Counted from the stretch's first letter, positions 23,583-31,284 are shown. The stretch: DNA of 64,000 bases from Polaromonas sp. JS666 (GCF_900103405.1 NZ_FNHX01000007.1:1-64000), one strand, 5' to 3'. Made by a program: numbers and translations. The notes: generated by a model not told the origin, from the letters alone.

Positions 23583-24065
23583 TCAGCGCAGCGCCACCAC
23601 GGCCCGGCGCGCCAGCACCAGGCGCTCGTCCAGGTAGGCGCCGTAAAAATCCGGGATCGCCGCACCCACCAGCGGCTCGGCCAGCGCCTGCCCCTGCGGG
23701 CCCAGAAACAGCACCGTGGGCGTAAACGTCGCCTTGGCGGCCCGGGTCCAGGCGGCCGCCGTCGTGGGCTTGCCGTCAAAACCCGTCAGCGGCGTGCGGC
23801 TGTCGGTCACATTGAGCTGCCAGGCCTGAAGGCCGCTTTCCTGGCGTGCGGGCAGCAGGTAGTTGCGCCGCACCAGCTCGCAATACGGGCAGCCGGGCAG
23901 GGTGACCAGCATCACGAGCGGCTCGCTGCGCGCCGCGGCCAGCCCGGCCGCCTCGGGCAGAGAGGCCGGCACGGGCAGGGCGCTGTCCTTGGCCTGGGCC
24001 TGCAGCGGCCAGGCCAGGCTGCCCGCCAGCGCGGTCGTGAAGCCGCGGCGGCCTACCATCTTCAT
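23583..24065 (-). CDS. Exported thioredoxin-fold protein with CPYC motif
   Basis: Predicted periplasmic thioredoxin-like protein of 160 residues from ATG 24065. That start overlaps the upstream hydrolase stop by ATGA. The N-terminus MKMVGRRGFTTALAGSLAWP has twin arginines and a hydrophobic core ending LQAQA, a possible Tat signal. The redox motif is LPGCPYCELVRR (about residues 59-70) and the cis-proline loop TFTPTVLFLG follows. It resembles SoxW/DsbC-like thiol carriers. The exact partner is unknown. Confidence 0.8.
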   Translation of the reverse strand: MKMVGRRGFTTALAGSLAWPLQAQAKDSALPVPASLPEAAGLAAARSEPLVMLVTLPGCPYCELVRRNYLLPARQESGLQAWQLNVTDSRTPLTGFDGKPTTAAAWTRAAKATFTPTVLFLGPQGQALAEPLVGAAIPDFYGAYLDERLVLARRAVVALR

Positions 24066-24796
24066 TCGGCGCACTCCAGCAGGATGTGCGCCAGCGCCGC
24101 CGGCTCGGTCACCATGGGGTCGTGGCCGGTGGCCAGCTCCAGCACGCGCGAATTCGGCAGCCAGGCGCCGCCCCAGAATTGCGGGTCGCGCGCGCGCAGC
24201 CGGCTGGGCGTGATGGTCGCCAGCGCCGGCGTAGTACAGCTCACAAACGTGCGCGGCACTGCCGCCACGCGCTTCACATCAAAATCCAGCGGCGCCTGGT
24301 AGGTGTTGCCCGGGTGCGGCGTTTGCCGGCGCTGCACCCAGTCATGGTCGGCGCCCGCCAGGCCGTACACCTCCGGGTCGGGCGGCGGAAAGCTGAAGCA
24401 GGGCGAGGCCTGCGCCGCCACCATGCGCTTTTGCTGCGTGGCGGCATCGTGCGTGCTGCTCCAGCTTTCGCCCGGCTGCGGCAGCACCGCATCCACATAC
24501 ACCAGGTGCTTGAGGCGCCCGCCCATGCGGTCCGCCACCGCCGTGCCTATCATCCCGGCGTAGGAATGCACCGCCAGCGTCACCTCGTGCAGCTCCTCGG
24601 CCTCAATCAGGTTGATCACGTCGTTGATGTGGGTGTCGAGGTTGATCGCGGGCGACAGCAGGTGCGCCCGCTCGCCCAGGCCCGTCAGCGTGACGGCAAA
24701 GGCCTTGTGGTGGTCCAGCTGCAAGACCTGCGCCACACGCCGCCAGCACCAGCCGCCATGCCATGCGCCATGCACCAGAACAAAATTGTGTTTCAT
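24062..24796 (-). CDS. Alpha/beta hydrolase, salicylate-esterase/hydroxynitrile-lyase-like
   Basis: 244-residue alpha/beta hydrolase. The oxyanion-hole strand is FVLVHGAWHGGWCW, the nucleophile serine is in AVHSYAGM (about residue 78), and the catalytic histidine is in ATGHDPMVTEP near the C-terminus. This short lid type matches plant-like esterases and small bacterial ester hydrolases (EstC-like). The substrate is not predictable. It overlaps the thioredoxin-fold gene by ATGA and follows the CoA transferase by 30 bases. Confidence 0.85.
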   Translation of the reverse strand: MKHNFVLVHGAWHGGWCWRRVAQVLQLDHHKAFAVTLTGLGERAHLLSPAINLDTHINDVINLIEAEELHEVTLAVHSYAGMIGTAVADRMGGRLKHLVYVDAVLPQPGESWSSTHDAATQQKRMVAAQASPCFSFPPPDPEVYGLAGADHDWVQRRQTPHPGNTYQAPLDFDVKRVAAVPRTFVSCTTPALATITPSRLRARDPQFWGGAWLPNSRVLELATGHDPMVTEPAALAHILLECAE

Positions 24797-24826
24797 CGCA
24801 TCACCTCCTGCTTGGGGTTTGCCGCC

Positions 24827-26059
24827 TCAAATTGTCTTGCCGCCCTTTAACTCCGACAGCTTGGCGTCGGAATAGTTCAGCAACTCGCGCAGCACTTGCT
24901 CGGTGTGCTGGCCCAGCAGCGGCGGCGGCAAATCGGTGCGTACCGGCGTCGCGCTCAGGCGCATGGGGCTGGAGACCAGTTTTAAATCGTCTTTCACCGG
25001 ATGTTGCCATTCGGTCACCATGCCGCGCGCCGCGATTTGCGGGTCGGCAAACACCTCGGCCAGGTTGTTGATCGCGCCGCAAGGCACTTTCGCCGCCTCC
25101 AGCGCCGCCAGCCAGTCGGCCTTGGCGCGCGTCTTCATCACGGCCTCCAAAATCGGCACCAGCTTGGCCCGATTCTGTACCCGGTTGCGATTCGTGGCAA
25201 ACAGCGGGTTGCTCGCGAGCTCGGGGATATTGGCCACCGCGCAGAACTTCGCATACTGCGAGTCATTGCCTACGGCCAGGATCAAATGGTCCTTGCTCCC
25301 ATCGGCCGCCGGCGCCACTTCAAACACCTGGTAGGGCACGATGTTCTGGTGCGCATTGCCGGCCCGGCCCGGCGCCTTGCCGCTCACCAAATAATTGGCG
25401 CCCAGGTTGGCCAGCATGGCCACCTGCGTGTCCAGCAGCGCCATGTCCACCTGCTGGCCCTCGCCGGTTTTTTCGGCATGGCGCAGCGCGGCCAGGATCG
25501 CCACCGTCGCATACATGCCCGTCATCAAATCGGCCACCGCCACGCCCACTTTTTGCGGCCCGCCACCCAGGTCGTCGCGCTCACCCGTCACGCTCATGAG
25601 CCCGCCCATGCCCTGGATCGCGTAGTCATAACCCGCGCGCTCGGCATAAGGGCCGTTCTGCCCAAACCCCGTGACCGAGCAGTACACAAGCCGCGGGTTG
25701 ATGGCCTTGAGCGAGGCGTAATCCAGCCCATAACGCGCCATGTCGCCGACCTTGAAGTTCTCGACAAACACGTCGCAATGCGCGGCCAGCTCCCGCACCA
25801 GCGCCTGGCCTGCGGGCTGGGCAATGTCGCAGGTGACTGAGCGTTTGTTGCGGTTGGTGCCCAGGTAGTAGGCCGCCTCGGTGTCGGCGCCATCGGCATC
25901 CTTCAAGAAGGGCGGCCCCCAGGTTCGCGTGTCGTCGCCCGTGCCGGGCCGTTCAATCTTGATCACATCGGCCCCGAGGTCGGCCAAAGTCTGGGTGCAC
26001 CAGGGGCCCGCGAGCACGCGGGAGAGGTCTAGGATGCGGATGCCGGATAGGGAGTTCAT
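24827..26059 (-). CDS. CaiB/BaiF (class III) CoA transferase
   Basis: Transfers CoA between carboxylic acids, as formyl-CoA:oxalate or succinyl-CoA dependent enzymes do. The length is 410 residues. Seen: N-terminal GIRILDLSRVLAGPWCTQTL, ADVIKIERPGTGDDTR, and the GYDYAIQGMGGLMSVTGE region that contains the family's catalytic aspartate. C-terminal LPPPLLGQHTEQVLRELL is standard. The acid substrate cannot be told from sequence. It is the first gene of the minus-strand group ending with grpB. Confidence 0.92.
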   Translation of the reverse strand: MNSLSGIRILDLSRVLAGPWCTQTLADLGADVIKIERPGTGDDTRTWGPPFLKDADGADTEAAYYLGTNRNKRSVTCDIAQPAGQALVRELAAHCDVFVENFKVGDMARYGLDYASLKAINPRLVYCSVTGFGQNGPYAERAGYDYAIQGMGGLMSVTGERDDLGGGPQKVGVAVADLMTGMYATVAILAALRHAEKTGEGQQVDMALLDTQVAMLANLGANYLVSGKAPGRAGNAHQNIVPYQVFEVAPAADGSKDHLILAVGNDSQYAKFCAVANIPELASNPLFATNRNRVQNRAKLVPILEAVMKTRAKADWLAALEAAKVPCGAINNLAEVFADPQIAARGMVTEWQHPVKDDLKLVSSPMRLSATPVRTDLPPPLLGQHTEQVLRELLNYSDAKLSELKGGKTI

Positions 26060-26340
26060 GGTGGCATTTTGCCTTGGCGTGAGAAGCGGGTATCAGGCGG
26101 ACAAGCGTCGTGGGTGGCGCTAAAAAGCCACGCCTCCTCCGATTGAGGGAGGGATTGAATGCGATAGACGCCTAGAATTCGTTGGTAGCTGCTTCCGGGT
26201 TTGGTGACTTCACTTACTGCGTAACTTTGCCTCAATTTCGCAAAGCCAATGCTGGCGGCACTTCCAGAAGATCACGTTTCTAAGTTGTACCGCGGGTCTT
26301 GCGGCATACATTACGTCAGACCGCATTGATACACTGTGGC
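26060..26340. other. Left border region of the accessory island
   Basis: No gene recognised. It holds the promoter region of the CoA transferase and then visibly more AT-rich sequence from about 26150 onward, marking the transition to the island. GGTGGC and GCCACG form a small hairpin near 26115-26134. Confidence 0.5.
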
Positions 26341-26425
26341 CGTGTGGGAGTTAGTGGTCGAAACGCTGGCCGATTAAGGTAGTTAGCTCAAAGCCGGAGA
26401 CTGGGTTCAAATCCTGGCCACACAC
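26341..26425 (+). other. Degenerate tRNA-like element
   Basis: GTGTGG (26342-26347) pairs with CCACAC (26418-26423) as an acceptor-like stem. GTT/AAC forms a D-arm-like hairpin, GCTGGC pairs with GTTAGC around an 11-base loop, and CTGGG-TTCAAAT-CCTGG is a convincing T-arm. The anticodon loop is too large for a working tRNA. It is best read as a decayed or non-canonical tRNA-like sequence directly before the first island gene. Confidence 0.4.
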
Positions 26426-26429
26426 AAAT

Positions 26430-27209
26430 ATGCCTACGCCCGCCCTGCGCCCGTTCCTGGATGCCACTGGTCGCATCGTCCACCATCTGAATACGATTGT
26501 GGTGGGTTTGAGCGCAGTTGAAGGGGGAACAGCGGTAAAGCCTGCGACGATGGACATCACGTGGGCTCCACACGATCCTCGCACGTCGAGTCGGCAAGCG
26601 CGAGCTTTCGCACTCCGCTCCACATTGGTCTTCCTCTCGGAAGAGGTGAATATCTATCTGGACCGTCACACAACCTTTCCGGGTGTGAAGAGGCCTGCGG
26701 ACTGGGAATCGAAGAGCAAGACTGATCGATTGCTCGCCGTCTGGCGTCACTGGAAGCTAGACGAGGACTTCATACTGGCGGGTGCGCTCCTCGTGGGGCA
26801 TTGGCGAAATCGTAACGTTCACCGCAAGTCGAACGCGCGTCTCACTGACGCCCAGCGGAAATTGTTCGTTGACGCTGCGGAGGAGATCGGCGAGAAGTTC
26901 AAGAATCTTGATCCGAGGCAAACCCTTGAGCATTTTGAGAAGGACACACCGACGCTCAAAGATGTGTCATCGCTCACCGCGATGACTATTCGCTGCGTGA
27001 AAAGGCTTGACGAAGCTGTCCCTGAGCCAAAAAGCGCGGACGAGGTAAACGAGTGGTTCTCTGCTCTGGGGCTGGCTGGCGATCTGGATCGAGTACGCCG
27101 AGTATCCGCAGCAAAAGGGACGGAGGCGGTTGGAGTCTCGACCTTTCTCCGAACTCACTGTCCAGAGTTGCTGGACGCCTATGCGTACTACTGTGCCGAT
27201 GCGGTCTAA
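26430..27209 (+). CDS. Island gene A, unknown; possible HEPN-like protein
   Basis: 259 residues, soluble, with no signal peptide. I do not recognise the family. R126-x4-H131 in GHWRNRNVHRKS has the R-x(4-6)-H form of the HEPN RNase motif and is preceded by a helical stretch DEDFILAGALLVGHW, as in HEPN proteins. This is a weak, single-motif argument. The gene starts five bases after a tRNA-like element and ends inside the left core site of an attC-like palindrome, as a cassette gene would. Codon use is visibly less GC-biased than that of flanking genes. Promoter unknown. Confidence 0.7.
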   Translation: MPTPALRPFLDATGRIVHHLNTIVVGLSAVEGGTAVKPATMDITWAPHDPRTSSRQARAFALRSTLVFLSEEVNIYLDRHTTFPGVKRPADWESKSKTDRLLAVWRHWKLDEDFILAGALLVGHWRNRNVHRKSNARLTDAQRKLFVDAAEEIGEKFKNLDPRQTLEHFEKDTPTLKDVSSLTAMTIRCVKRLDEAVPEPKSADEVNEWFSALGLAGDLDRVRRVSAAKGTEAVGVSTFLRTHCPELLDAYAYYCADAV

Positions 27210-27316
27210 TTGGTCGGTCGAGCCCGGCACCCAGCGGCAACGCGCCGCTGGACGTACGGTCTTCCAATACGCCTCGCGGCGTCTTGCCGCTGGTGCGGCT
27301 CACCTTCGCGTTAGGT
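27204..27316 (+). repeat. attC-like recombination site 1
   Basis: Imperfect palindrome starting at GTCTAAT (R''-like, overlapping the stop of gene A) and ending at GTTAGGT (27310-27316, R'). Inner arms GGTCGAGCC and GGCTCACC are complementary apart from one extra base, the feature that makes attC folding strand-specific. Length 113 bases. It lies right between genes A and B. Confidence 0.75.
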
Positions 27317-27324
27317 CCTAGCAA

Positions 27325-28140
27325 GTGTACTCTCGGTCTCCTACACCAAAGCAGGAACTCCTCCTCAAACGTGAAGCCTCCCTGGCCGCTATGGCCCTTG
27401 GGGCCGGCCTTGCTGACGTGCGAAGATTCAACTATGCCCAGACCGGGTACTTTTATAACGGCATGTACTCGTACTGCGTCGGGTTGGAGCGCGTGCTCAA
27501 AATCGTCTCGATTTACGACTACCGGCTAAATCATAGAGACCGGTTTCCGACGAATTCAACCCTGAAAGCTTTCGGTCACGGAATCAAGGACCTTCTTACC
27601 TACGCGGAGTCCGTTGCGGCGACACGGCATTTGGAGGTTCACCCAACATATAGAGCCGACCCCCTCTACGAAAAGATCATCCCGTGGGTAACTGACTTCG
27701 CTCAAAGTACCAGGTACTACAACCTTGACACTCTGACCGGGCGCTTGCATTCGACGGATGAACCGCTGGTTCGCTGGGAGAAGGAGGTTTGTTCGGTGAT
27801 CGTCGAGCGCCACCACCGGCCGTCGGCTGCGCGTTTGCAGGAATTGGAAATGGTGAAAGCCATGCTCGAACCATTTGCACATGTCCGGCATACGAGTGGT
27901 TCAGGGATGCAGTTGAATGATGTTTCGTCCGCTGTCGATGAAAGTGCAACCTCTAAGGTCAAGCAGAAGTTTTCGATGTACTACCTCTACCAGCTATCCC
28001 GCTTCGCCTGTGAAGTTCTGCGAGAGCTCGAGTATGAGGGAAACTTCTTTCCAACGCTCCGTGAGTTCTTCCCACTCTTCATGTCCGACGAGAAGGCTTG
28101 GGTCCTTAGCCGAAAGACATGGGACCCGTACAAGCTGTGA
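27325..28140 (+). CDS. Island gene B, unknown helical protein
   Basis: 271 residues beginning with GTG eight bases after the attC-like core site. No signal peptide. The N-terminal helix pair QTGYFYNGMYSYCVGLERVL and the following KIVSIYD resembles the start of HEPN-like or abortive-infection proteins, but I cannot assign a family. A C-terminal region with FSMYYLYQLSRFACEVLREL is helical too. It ends eight bases before the next attC-like site. Expression would depend on an upstream cassette promoter or its own, neither visible. Confidence 0.7.
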   Translation: MYSRSPTPKQELLLKREASLAAMALGAGLADVRRFNYAQTGYFYNGMYSYCVGLERVLKIVSIYDYRLNHRDRFPTNSTLKAFGHGIKDLLTYAESVAATRHLEVHPTYRADPLYEKIIPWVTDFAQSTRYYNLDTLTGRLHSTDEPLVRWEKEVCSVIVERHHRPSAARLQELEMVKAMLEPFAHVRHTSGSGMQLNDVSSAVDESATSKVKQKFSMYYLYQLSRFACEVLRELEYEGNFFPTLREFFPLFMSDEKAWVLSRKTWDPYKL

Positions 28141-28147
28141 GTGAGAG

Positions 28148-28228
28148 GCCTAACAAGTCGGTGGAGACGGGCGCTCGATCGGCGGGTGTTGGCCGTCTGC
28201 TGTCCGCCGGTCATCTCCAACGTTAGAC
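28148..28228 (+). repeat. attC-like recombination site 2
   Basis: Runs from GCCTAAC (28148-28154) to GTTAGAC (28222-28228), 81 bases, both exact RYYYAAC/GTTRRRY cores. Inner arms GGTGGAGAC and TCATCTCC pair imperfectly. The cleanest of the attC-like sites here. Confidence 0.85.
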
Positions 28229-28239
28229 CGCAGAGTCCA

Positions 28240-28938
28240 ATGAGTCGAGACAAGCTGTCCCGTGCCGTCGAACGCGAGGTGAAATTGCTCGAATGTTCTT
28301 CGCGGCTACTTTCGTACCGGCGACTGAACTGGCGTATGGACGCAAGCCACAGAATACGTCGAGCCTTCGAAACCTTCGTGCAAGAGACGCGCTGGGGAAA
28401 ATACCCGTTTAGCCTCCACGTGACTCAACATGAACATCCGGTCGAAGGGATGGTCCAGATTTCGGCAACCAAATTCCCGACCGGTGCAGTCACTCGTACC
28501 ACCACGCACGACTCAGAACTTCGCGAACGGGTCACCGATATTCCTGTATTGGAGGAGGGCGGAACACTGGTGGCATCTCTCTCGGTGTCCGGGCATGTCG
28601 CGTTCATTGTTCACCCCAGGAGGTCGGATCGGATCAAGCCCGCCGAAGAACAGATATTCCTATTTCATCGACTCGATCCGACAGACGTAACAGACGGGGT
28701 CCTCGAAAGGGTTCTTCTTCGGTATCTTCTGTACATGCGCAGTACCTCTGTAATCGGCATCCACGACACACTTAATGTTCGGGAGTACCTTACGCTCCTG
28801 CGGATGAAGGTCGGAGATGTGCGATACCAGTACCGCTTATCCCGCGCCCTGTTGTCCATGCAGAATGAATGGGGGAAGCTGCTCTTGGCTGGTCTCATAG
28901 GCTGGCTAGTCGCGTATGTGACCGGAGCCGGAAAGTAA
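28240..28938 (+). CDS. Island gene C, unknown membrane-anchored protein
   Basis: 232 residues when started at ATG 28240, eleven bases after the attC core. The longer reading from 28141 would run through the attC palindrome and is unlikely. Mostly soluble, basic N-terminal helices (SRDKLSRAVEREVKLLECSS), a beta-rich centre, and a single C-terminal hydrophobic helix LLLAGLIGWLVAYVTGAGK. It looks tail-anchored with the body in the cytoplasm. I do not recognise the family. Confidence 0.7.
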   Translation: MSRDKLSRAVEREVKLLECSSRLLSYRRLNWRMDASHRIRRAFETFVQETRWGKYPFSLHVTQHEHPVEGMVQISATKFPTGAVTRTTTHDSELRERVTDIPVLEEGGTLVASLSVSGHVAFIVHPRRSDRIKPAEEQIFLFHRLDPTDVTDGVLERVLLRYLLYMRSTSVIGIHDTLNVREYLTLLRMKVGDVRYQYRLSRALLSMQNEWGKLLLAGLIGWLVAYVTGAGK

Positions 28939-28942
28939 AGCG

Positions 28943-29048
28943 ATCTAGCAGGTCATTAGATCCGGACACGCAGCGGCATTGCGCCGTGGGCCGTGTGCGG
29001 GAGCATACTCGCGCGCTGTCCGCCGTCATCTATGACGCTGCGCTGACC
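28943..29048 (+). repeat. Degenerate attC-like site 3
   Basis: Begins ATCTAGC (one base off the core consensus). The arms GTCATTAGATCCGGACA and TGTCCGCCGTCATCTATGAC are largely complementary. The right core is decayed (GCTGACC). It is followed immediately by a cynS-like fragment. Confidence 0.5.
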
Positions 29049-29061
29049 AAGCGCTGCCGTC

Positions 29062-29199
29062 AATAAGTTTTGTACGGCAAAAACTTCCCCGACAACACCA
29101 CATTGACCCGATCCCCCTTGGGATCAGGCTCGCGCACGATATTCCATGCTGAAATCAATCGCGCTCATGATGCCATCGCCGAATTCTTCGTAGACGTAA
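29062..29199 (-). pseudogene. cynS: Fragment of a cyanase gene (3' end)
   Basis: About 138 bases nearly identical to the 3' end of the intact cynS at 31705, in the same orientation. It covers the region from the stop back to the DGIMSAIDF codons. It carries a one-base insertion (GATATTCC against GATGTCC), so even this part is out of frame. No start region is present. It is a partial duplication, placed at the decayed attC-like site 3. Confidence 0.88.
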
Positions 29200-29237
29200 G
29201 ATGCGCGTGATCCATCTATACGGCTCTCCGACTCGCC

Positions 29238-29621
29238 ATGATGAAAAAAACCGTCCCCGCCTCAAGCCCTGACGCTTATGTCGCCGCCCTCTCCGATTGG
29301 CGGCGTGCGGTGGTTGAACAGCTGCGTGCAGCCGTCCTGGGCGCCGCCACGCTGGACGAAGCCATCAAATGGGGCCACCTGGTCTATCTGTCGAATGGCC
29401 CCGTGCTGCTGATCCGCGCCGAAGAAAGCCGCGTGCTGTTCGGCTTCTGGCGAGGGCAGCGTCTTCGCGAGATGGATCCGCTGCTAAAGCCCGGCGGCAA
29501 GTATGAAATGGCGACCAGGGAGTTTCACGAGGGCGACGAGGTCAATGCGGCCTTGTCGCGACGCCTCGCCAAAGAAGCGATGCGACTTAACAAGACGCTT
29601 GGCGACCCCACCAAACTCTAG
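29238..29621 (+). CDS. DUF1801 domain protein, intact copy
   Basis: 127-residue protein of unknown function from the DUF1801 (YdhG-like) family. Core: DEAIKWGHLVYLSNGPVLLI, then RVLFGFWRGQRL. The end ALSRRLAKEAMRLNKTLGDP is also found in the second copy. The ATG at 29238 is followed by another ATG. A second, frameshifted copy lies at 30778. Together with the cynS fragment ahead of it, this gene looks inserted into the cassette array rather than belonging to it. Confidence 0.85.
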   Translation: MMKKTVPASSPDAYVAALSDWRRAVVEQLRAAVLGAATLDEAIKWGHLVYLSNGPVLLIRAEESRVLFGFWRGQRLREMDPLLKPGGKYEMATREFHEGDEVNAALSRRLAKEAMRLNKTLGDPTKL

Positions 29622-29639
29622 TATTGGCTTGAGTTTCAA

Positions 29640-30158
29640 ATGAACGACCTATCGGACTACCTTGACAGCACGCATTCGAGCGTGCAGATCGATTTGCGTA
29701 ACGACGAATGGCATTGTGAAGGCGGAATTCCGAGTCTTCCGGGTTGGTACTACATCAGCACGAATGCGCCGATCGATCTGCTCCAACGCCAGCCGCTGTG
29801 GAGCTCGACATATCAGCAGGCGAGGAACAAGCAGACGGCCAAGGTCAGGAACTACAACATTCAACAAAGAGCAGGCCGCTTCACGGATCGTCTTGCTCCT
29901 TACTTCAACACGAAAGGCGTCTACTCCGGGCTGGCTTCCAAACTTCTAGCCCGCGCAAGAGAGCACACTTTCGCTGATCCCGGCACAGCGGGCCTGGCTC
30001 TGGCCAGGTATCCAGAGTTCTTTGACTTCGAATGGATATTCCACTTCGTGACCCTTCACAGATTCATGGCCGACTGTCAATGCGAAGAGGTTCTCCTTCA
30101 TCTTGGCGAGCAGGTGTGGCGTGCGAAGCATGGCTGGCCAATACTGTGCGCAGAGTGA
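29640..30158 (+). CDS. Island gene D, unknown
   Basis: 172 residues, acidic, with no signal peptide or membrane helix. I do not recognise the family. It has an N-terminal strand region (GGIPSLPGWYYISTNAPIDL) distantly recalling a GIY-YIG start, without the rest of that fold. The C-terminal half FFDFEWIFHFVTLHRFMADC is aromatic-rich. It starts 18 bases after the DUF1801 stop and ends two bases before an attC-like site, as expected for a cassette gene. Confidence 0.7.
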   Translation: MNDLSDYLDSTHSSVQIDLRNDEWHCEGGIPSLPGWYYISTNAPIDLLQRQPLWSSTYQQARNKQTAKVRNYNIQQRAGRFTDRLAPYFNTKGVYSGLASKLLARAREHTFADPGTAGLALARYPEFFDFEWIFHFVTLHRFMADCQCEEVLLHLGEQVWRAKHGWPILCAE

Positions 30159-30159
30159 A

Positions 30160-30237
30160 ATTTAACCCCTCCATTGAGCGGACATGTGACATCAGGCTTT
30201 GCCTGCTGCCGTCTGCTACTCATGTCATACGGTAGAC
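30160..30237 (+). repeat. attC-like recombination site 4
   Basis: Left core ATTTAAC (30160-30166) is exact. The following CCCCTCCATTGAGCGGACAT is the kind of sequence seen in many environmental attC sites. A CAGGC-TTT-GCCTG hairpin forms the tip. The right core GGTAGAC has one mismatch from GTTAGAC. Length 78 bases. Confidence 0.7.
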
Positions 30238-30240
30238 GTC

Positions 30241-30735
30241 ATGGAAGCGACGCATGCCGAGATCGCGGACTATTGGTCACGTCACGAGGATGAATGTGAT
30301 TTGTCAGTCGACTGGGCGGAGGCTGAAAAACTTTGCTGGCGGTGCGCTCAGGGGCGTAAGTTGCAACGTTGCCACATCATTCCGCGCGCCTTGGGCGGAT
30401 CTGAGGATGCAAGTAACCTGGTTCTACTTTGCGCTCAGTGTCATTCCGAGGCGCCAAATGTCGCGGATCCGGCGTTCATGTGGACTTGGCTGCGTGCGCA
30501 CGCCGTGAGCTCCTACGGGACGTATTGGTACGCCAGGGGATTTCGGGAGTACGAATTCATCTATGGCAAAAAGCCCTTCATTGGGGCGAAGGATCCTGAG
30601 GCGCTGTTGCTCCGGATGCGGGCGGCTCTCGAACAGTATCTGAAGCAGACAAGCACACATTGGGGCCAAGGGAAGCTCAATCCATCCACAATTGCCTGGG
30701 TTCTTCATCAGGTAGAGAGGGAGACGCGCGAATGA
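30241..30735 (+). CDS. Island gene E, HNH endonuclease domain protein
   Basis: 164 residues from ATG 30241, four bases after the attC core; the reading from 30199 would cross the palindrome. A zinc-HNH fold is visible: CWRC (about 35-38), LQRCHIIPRALGGSEDASNL, and LLCAQCH. The second half is not recognisable, perhaps a DNA- or target-binding domain. Probably a nuclease; in a cassette array it may serve defence or be a selfish element. The stop is followed one base later by an attC-type left core that is then cut off. Confidence 0.82.
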   Translation: MEATHAEIADYWSRHEDECDLSVDWAEAEKLCWRCAQGRKLQRCHIIPRALGGSEDASNLVLLCAQCHSEAPNVADPAFMWTWLRAHAVSSYGTYWYARGFREYEFIYGKKPFIGAKDPEALLLRMRAALEQYLKQTSTHWGQGKLNPSTIAWVLHQVERETRE

Positions 30736-30736
30736 C

Positions 30737-30773
30737 ATCTAACCCCTGCCGAGCTACACAAGGTCCTAACATT
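30737..30773 (+). repeat. Truncated attC-like site 5, left half
   Basis: Exact left core ATCTAAC (30737-30743) followed by CCCTGCCGAGC, then unrelated sequence up to the second DUF1801 copy. The right half may be the core at 31337-31343. Confidence 0.55.
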
Positions 30774-30777
30774 CGCC

Positions 30778-31159
30778 ATGATGAAGAAAACCGCTCCTGC
30801 TGCAAGCTCTGACGCTTACGTCGCCGCCCTCTCCGGCTGGCAACGGGCATGGTTGAACAACTGCGGACAGCCGTCCTGGCGTGGTCACGCTGGACGAAGC
30901 CATCAAATGGGGCCACCTGGTCTATCTGTCGAATGGCCCTGTGCTGCTGATCCGCGCCGAAGAAAGCCGTGTGCTGTTTGGCTTCTGGCGGGGGCAGCGC
31001 CTTCGCGAGATGGACCCTCTGCTAAAACCCGGCGGCAAGTATGAAATGGCGACCAAGGAGTTTCGCGAGGGTGATGAAGTCAATGCTGTCTTGTCGCGCC
31101 GCCTTGCCAAAGAGGCGGTACGACTCAATAAGACGCTCGGCGATCCCACCAAGCTTTAG
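30778..31159 (+). pseudogene. DUF1801 gene, second copy broken by frameshifts
   Basis: Very similar to the intact copy at 29238 over its whole length. Two single-base deletions are seen against it (near 30849 and near 30889, GTCCTGGCGTGG against GTCCTGGGCGCCG). They shift the frame between the first 24 codons and the conserved DEAIKWGHLVYLSNG part. The 3' two-thirds stays open and could be translated from an internal GTG at 30881. Most likely inactive. Confidence 0.85.
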
Positions 31160-31186
31160 TCGCGACGGCCGTTGCCGTGCCACCAG

Positions 31187-31236
31187 TCGAGCTGGCGCGC
31201 GATGCCCGTGCTGAAGTCGATGCCGCTCATGATGCG
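31187..31236 (-). pseudogene. Possible short remnant resembling cynS
   Basis: GTGCTGAAGTCGATGCCGCT and the following CATGATGC match the corresponding stretch of intact cynS with few changes. Only about 30-50 bases are recognisable. It lies behind the second DUF1801 copy, so each DUF1801 copy has cynS-like sequence beside it. Confidence 0.4.
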
Positions 31237-31284
31237 TAGCCGTAAACGGATACAACTGGCCGTTCTCAAGAGGATTGCATGCTC

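Noticed and set aside
26341-26425. A functional tRNA gene
   Set aside because: The T-arm and acceptor stem are good, but the anticodon stem-loop and variable region do not fit a working tRNA, so it is listed only as tRNA-like.
28141-28239. Upstream extension of cassette gene C
   Set aside because: It would translate straight through an attC-like palindrome; ATG 28240 just behind the core site fits cassette structure better.
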